DNA of 6,078 bases, taken from positions 1,587,992-1,594,069 of the forward strand of contig CP070650.1 in the NCBI GenBank assembly GCA_020354595.1, read 5' to 3'. Below are positions 5,737 through 6,078 of this stretch, piece after piece. The stretch comes from Myxococcales bacterium (lineage in GTDB: Bacteria; Myxococcota_A; Polyangia; Polyangiales; Houyiibacteriaceae). Each line of letters begins with the position of its first letter. Position 1 is the first letter of the stretch. The translations under genes and the position numbers were made by a program. The notes beneath the pieces were generated by a model, which searched no databases, was not told where the DNA came from, and was given only the letters and a program-made list of their open reading frames with translations.

Positions 5737-6078
5737 GTGGAAGAGCTAGGCAAGTTTCTTCAGTACCTCGATCGAGGGGATGTCACGGAGATCGTCTTTC
5801 AAAGTGGAGCCACGGCGGCCGCGAAGAAAAAGGGCAAGCTCAAGCCGGTCACTCGTGACCCTTTGAGCGCGAAGCACATCCTCAAGCTGGTCAACAACAC
5901 GCCGCTCGCAAAATTGGTGCCGGAGGAGGACGGAGCCTCGGCTCCCACGACGACCAACATCAATGGCGTCAACTACATCGCTACGATGGCGCGGTCGGGG
6001 ACGATGCTCATGCTCCGCGTGCGCCGCGAGGGACAGCACACCGATCCGCCGAAGGTCCCGATCGGGTCGATCCGAACC
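5737..6078 (+). CDS. PilT-like N-terminal (PAS-like) domain protein, 3' end missing
   Basis: The first 114 codons are visible and the frame runs off the window. GTG 5737 is the best start: the frame is closed by TGA at 5701-5703, with only CTG and ATT upstream, and the protein similarity begins here. Residues 2-13 (EELGKFLQYLDR) are followed by VTEIVFQSG (16-24), AAAKKKGKLKPV (27-38) and PLSAKHILKLV (42-52). Near the end come INGVNYIATMARSGTMLMLRVRR (75-97), matching at 80-97 the last strands of a PAS-like fold. This order (DxHxxxG-like strand, basic strand ending G.L.P, then PLS/T helix) resembles the substrate-proximal domain of PilT/PilU twitching ATPases. The Asp-Leu-His residues of classical PilT are replaced by Glu-Ile-Val. 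Walker A and B motifs would lie beyond the window, so ATPase activity is unproven. The stretch 99-114 is Pro/Gly-rich and looks like a linker. Confidence 0.72.
   Translation, partial: MEELGKFLQYLDRGDVTEIVFQSGATAAAKKKGKLKPVTRDPLSAKHILKLVNNTPLAKLVPEEDGASAPTTTNINGVNYIATMARSGTMLMLRVRREGQHTDPPKVPIGSIRT

Overview
The window is GC-rich and gene-dense, with only short gaps. Its gene content (an exported lipoprotein family, a large Glu/Arg/Ala coiled-coil membrane protein, the start of a possible PilT-like gene, and compact housekeeping genes) suggests a myxobacterium or related Myxococcota (formerly Deltaproteobacteria). This assignment rests on style and protein resemblance, not on a marker gene.

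Left part, 2-1474, plus strand: two consecutive genes for related proteins of unknown function. The first is cut by the window edge. The second is a complete lipoprotein with a clear lipobox. They share a core that is about 36% identical over 66 ungapped positions, so they are tandem paralogs. They run head-on into the minus-strand operon, with only 7 bases between the two stop codons.

Middle part, 5528 down to 1482, minus strand: a five-gene run that looks like one operon. In transcription order it holds a coiled-coil single-pass membrane protein of unknown function, pyrF (OMP decarboxylase), rlmB (23S rRNA 2'-O-ribose methyltransferase family), a 6-phosphofructokinase, and a stand-alone CinA N-terminal/MoCF-domain protein. 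Gaps are 29 bases before pyrF, then a 4-base ATGA overlap, an 11-base overlap and a 1-base gap. The last four genes are therefore probably translationally coupled. The phosphofructokinase departs from the family consensus at two normally well conserved active-site positions.

Right part, 5529-6078: a 208-base, relatively AT-rich divergent promoter region, then the first 114 codons of a plus-strand gene whose N-terminal domain resembles the PAS-like domain of PilT-type ATPases. The region carries a candidate promoter in each direction. Both have a TAATAT -10 box and an 18-base spacer, and both predict very short or absent leaders. It also holds a perfect CRP-type palindrome (TGTGA-N6-TCACA) and a second palindrome, GTTTCA-N9-TGAAAC. 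These overlap the -35 and -10 boxes of the plus-strand promoter respectively.

I found no RNA gene, CRISPR array, insertion sequence or origin. No complete novel system is evident. The most promising unknowns are the divergent pair (coiled-coil membrane protein / PilT-like protein) with its operator-rich promoter region, the lipoprotein pair, and the variant phosphofructokinase.
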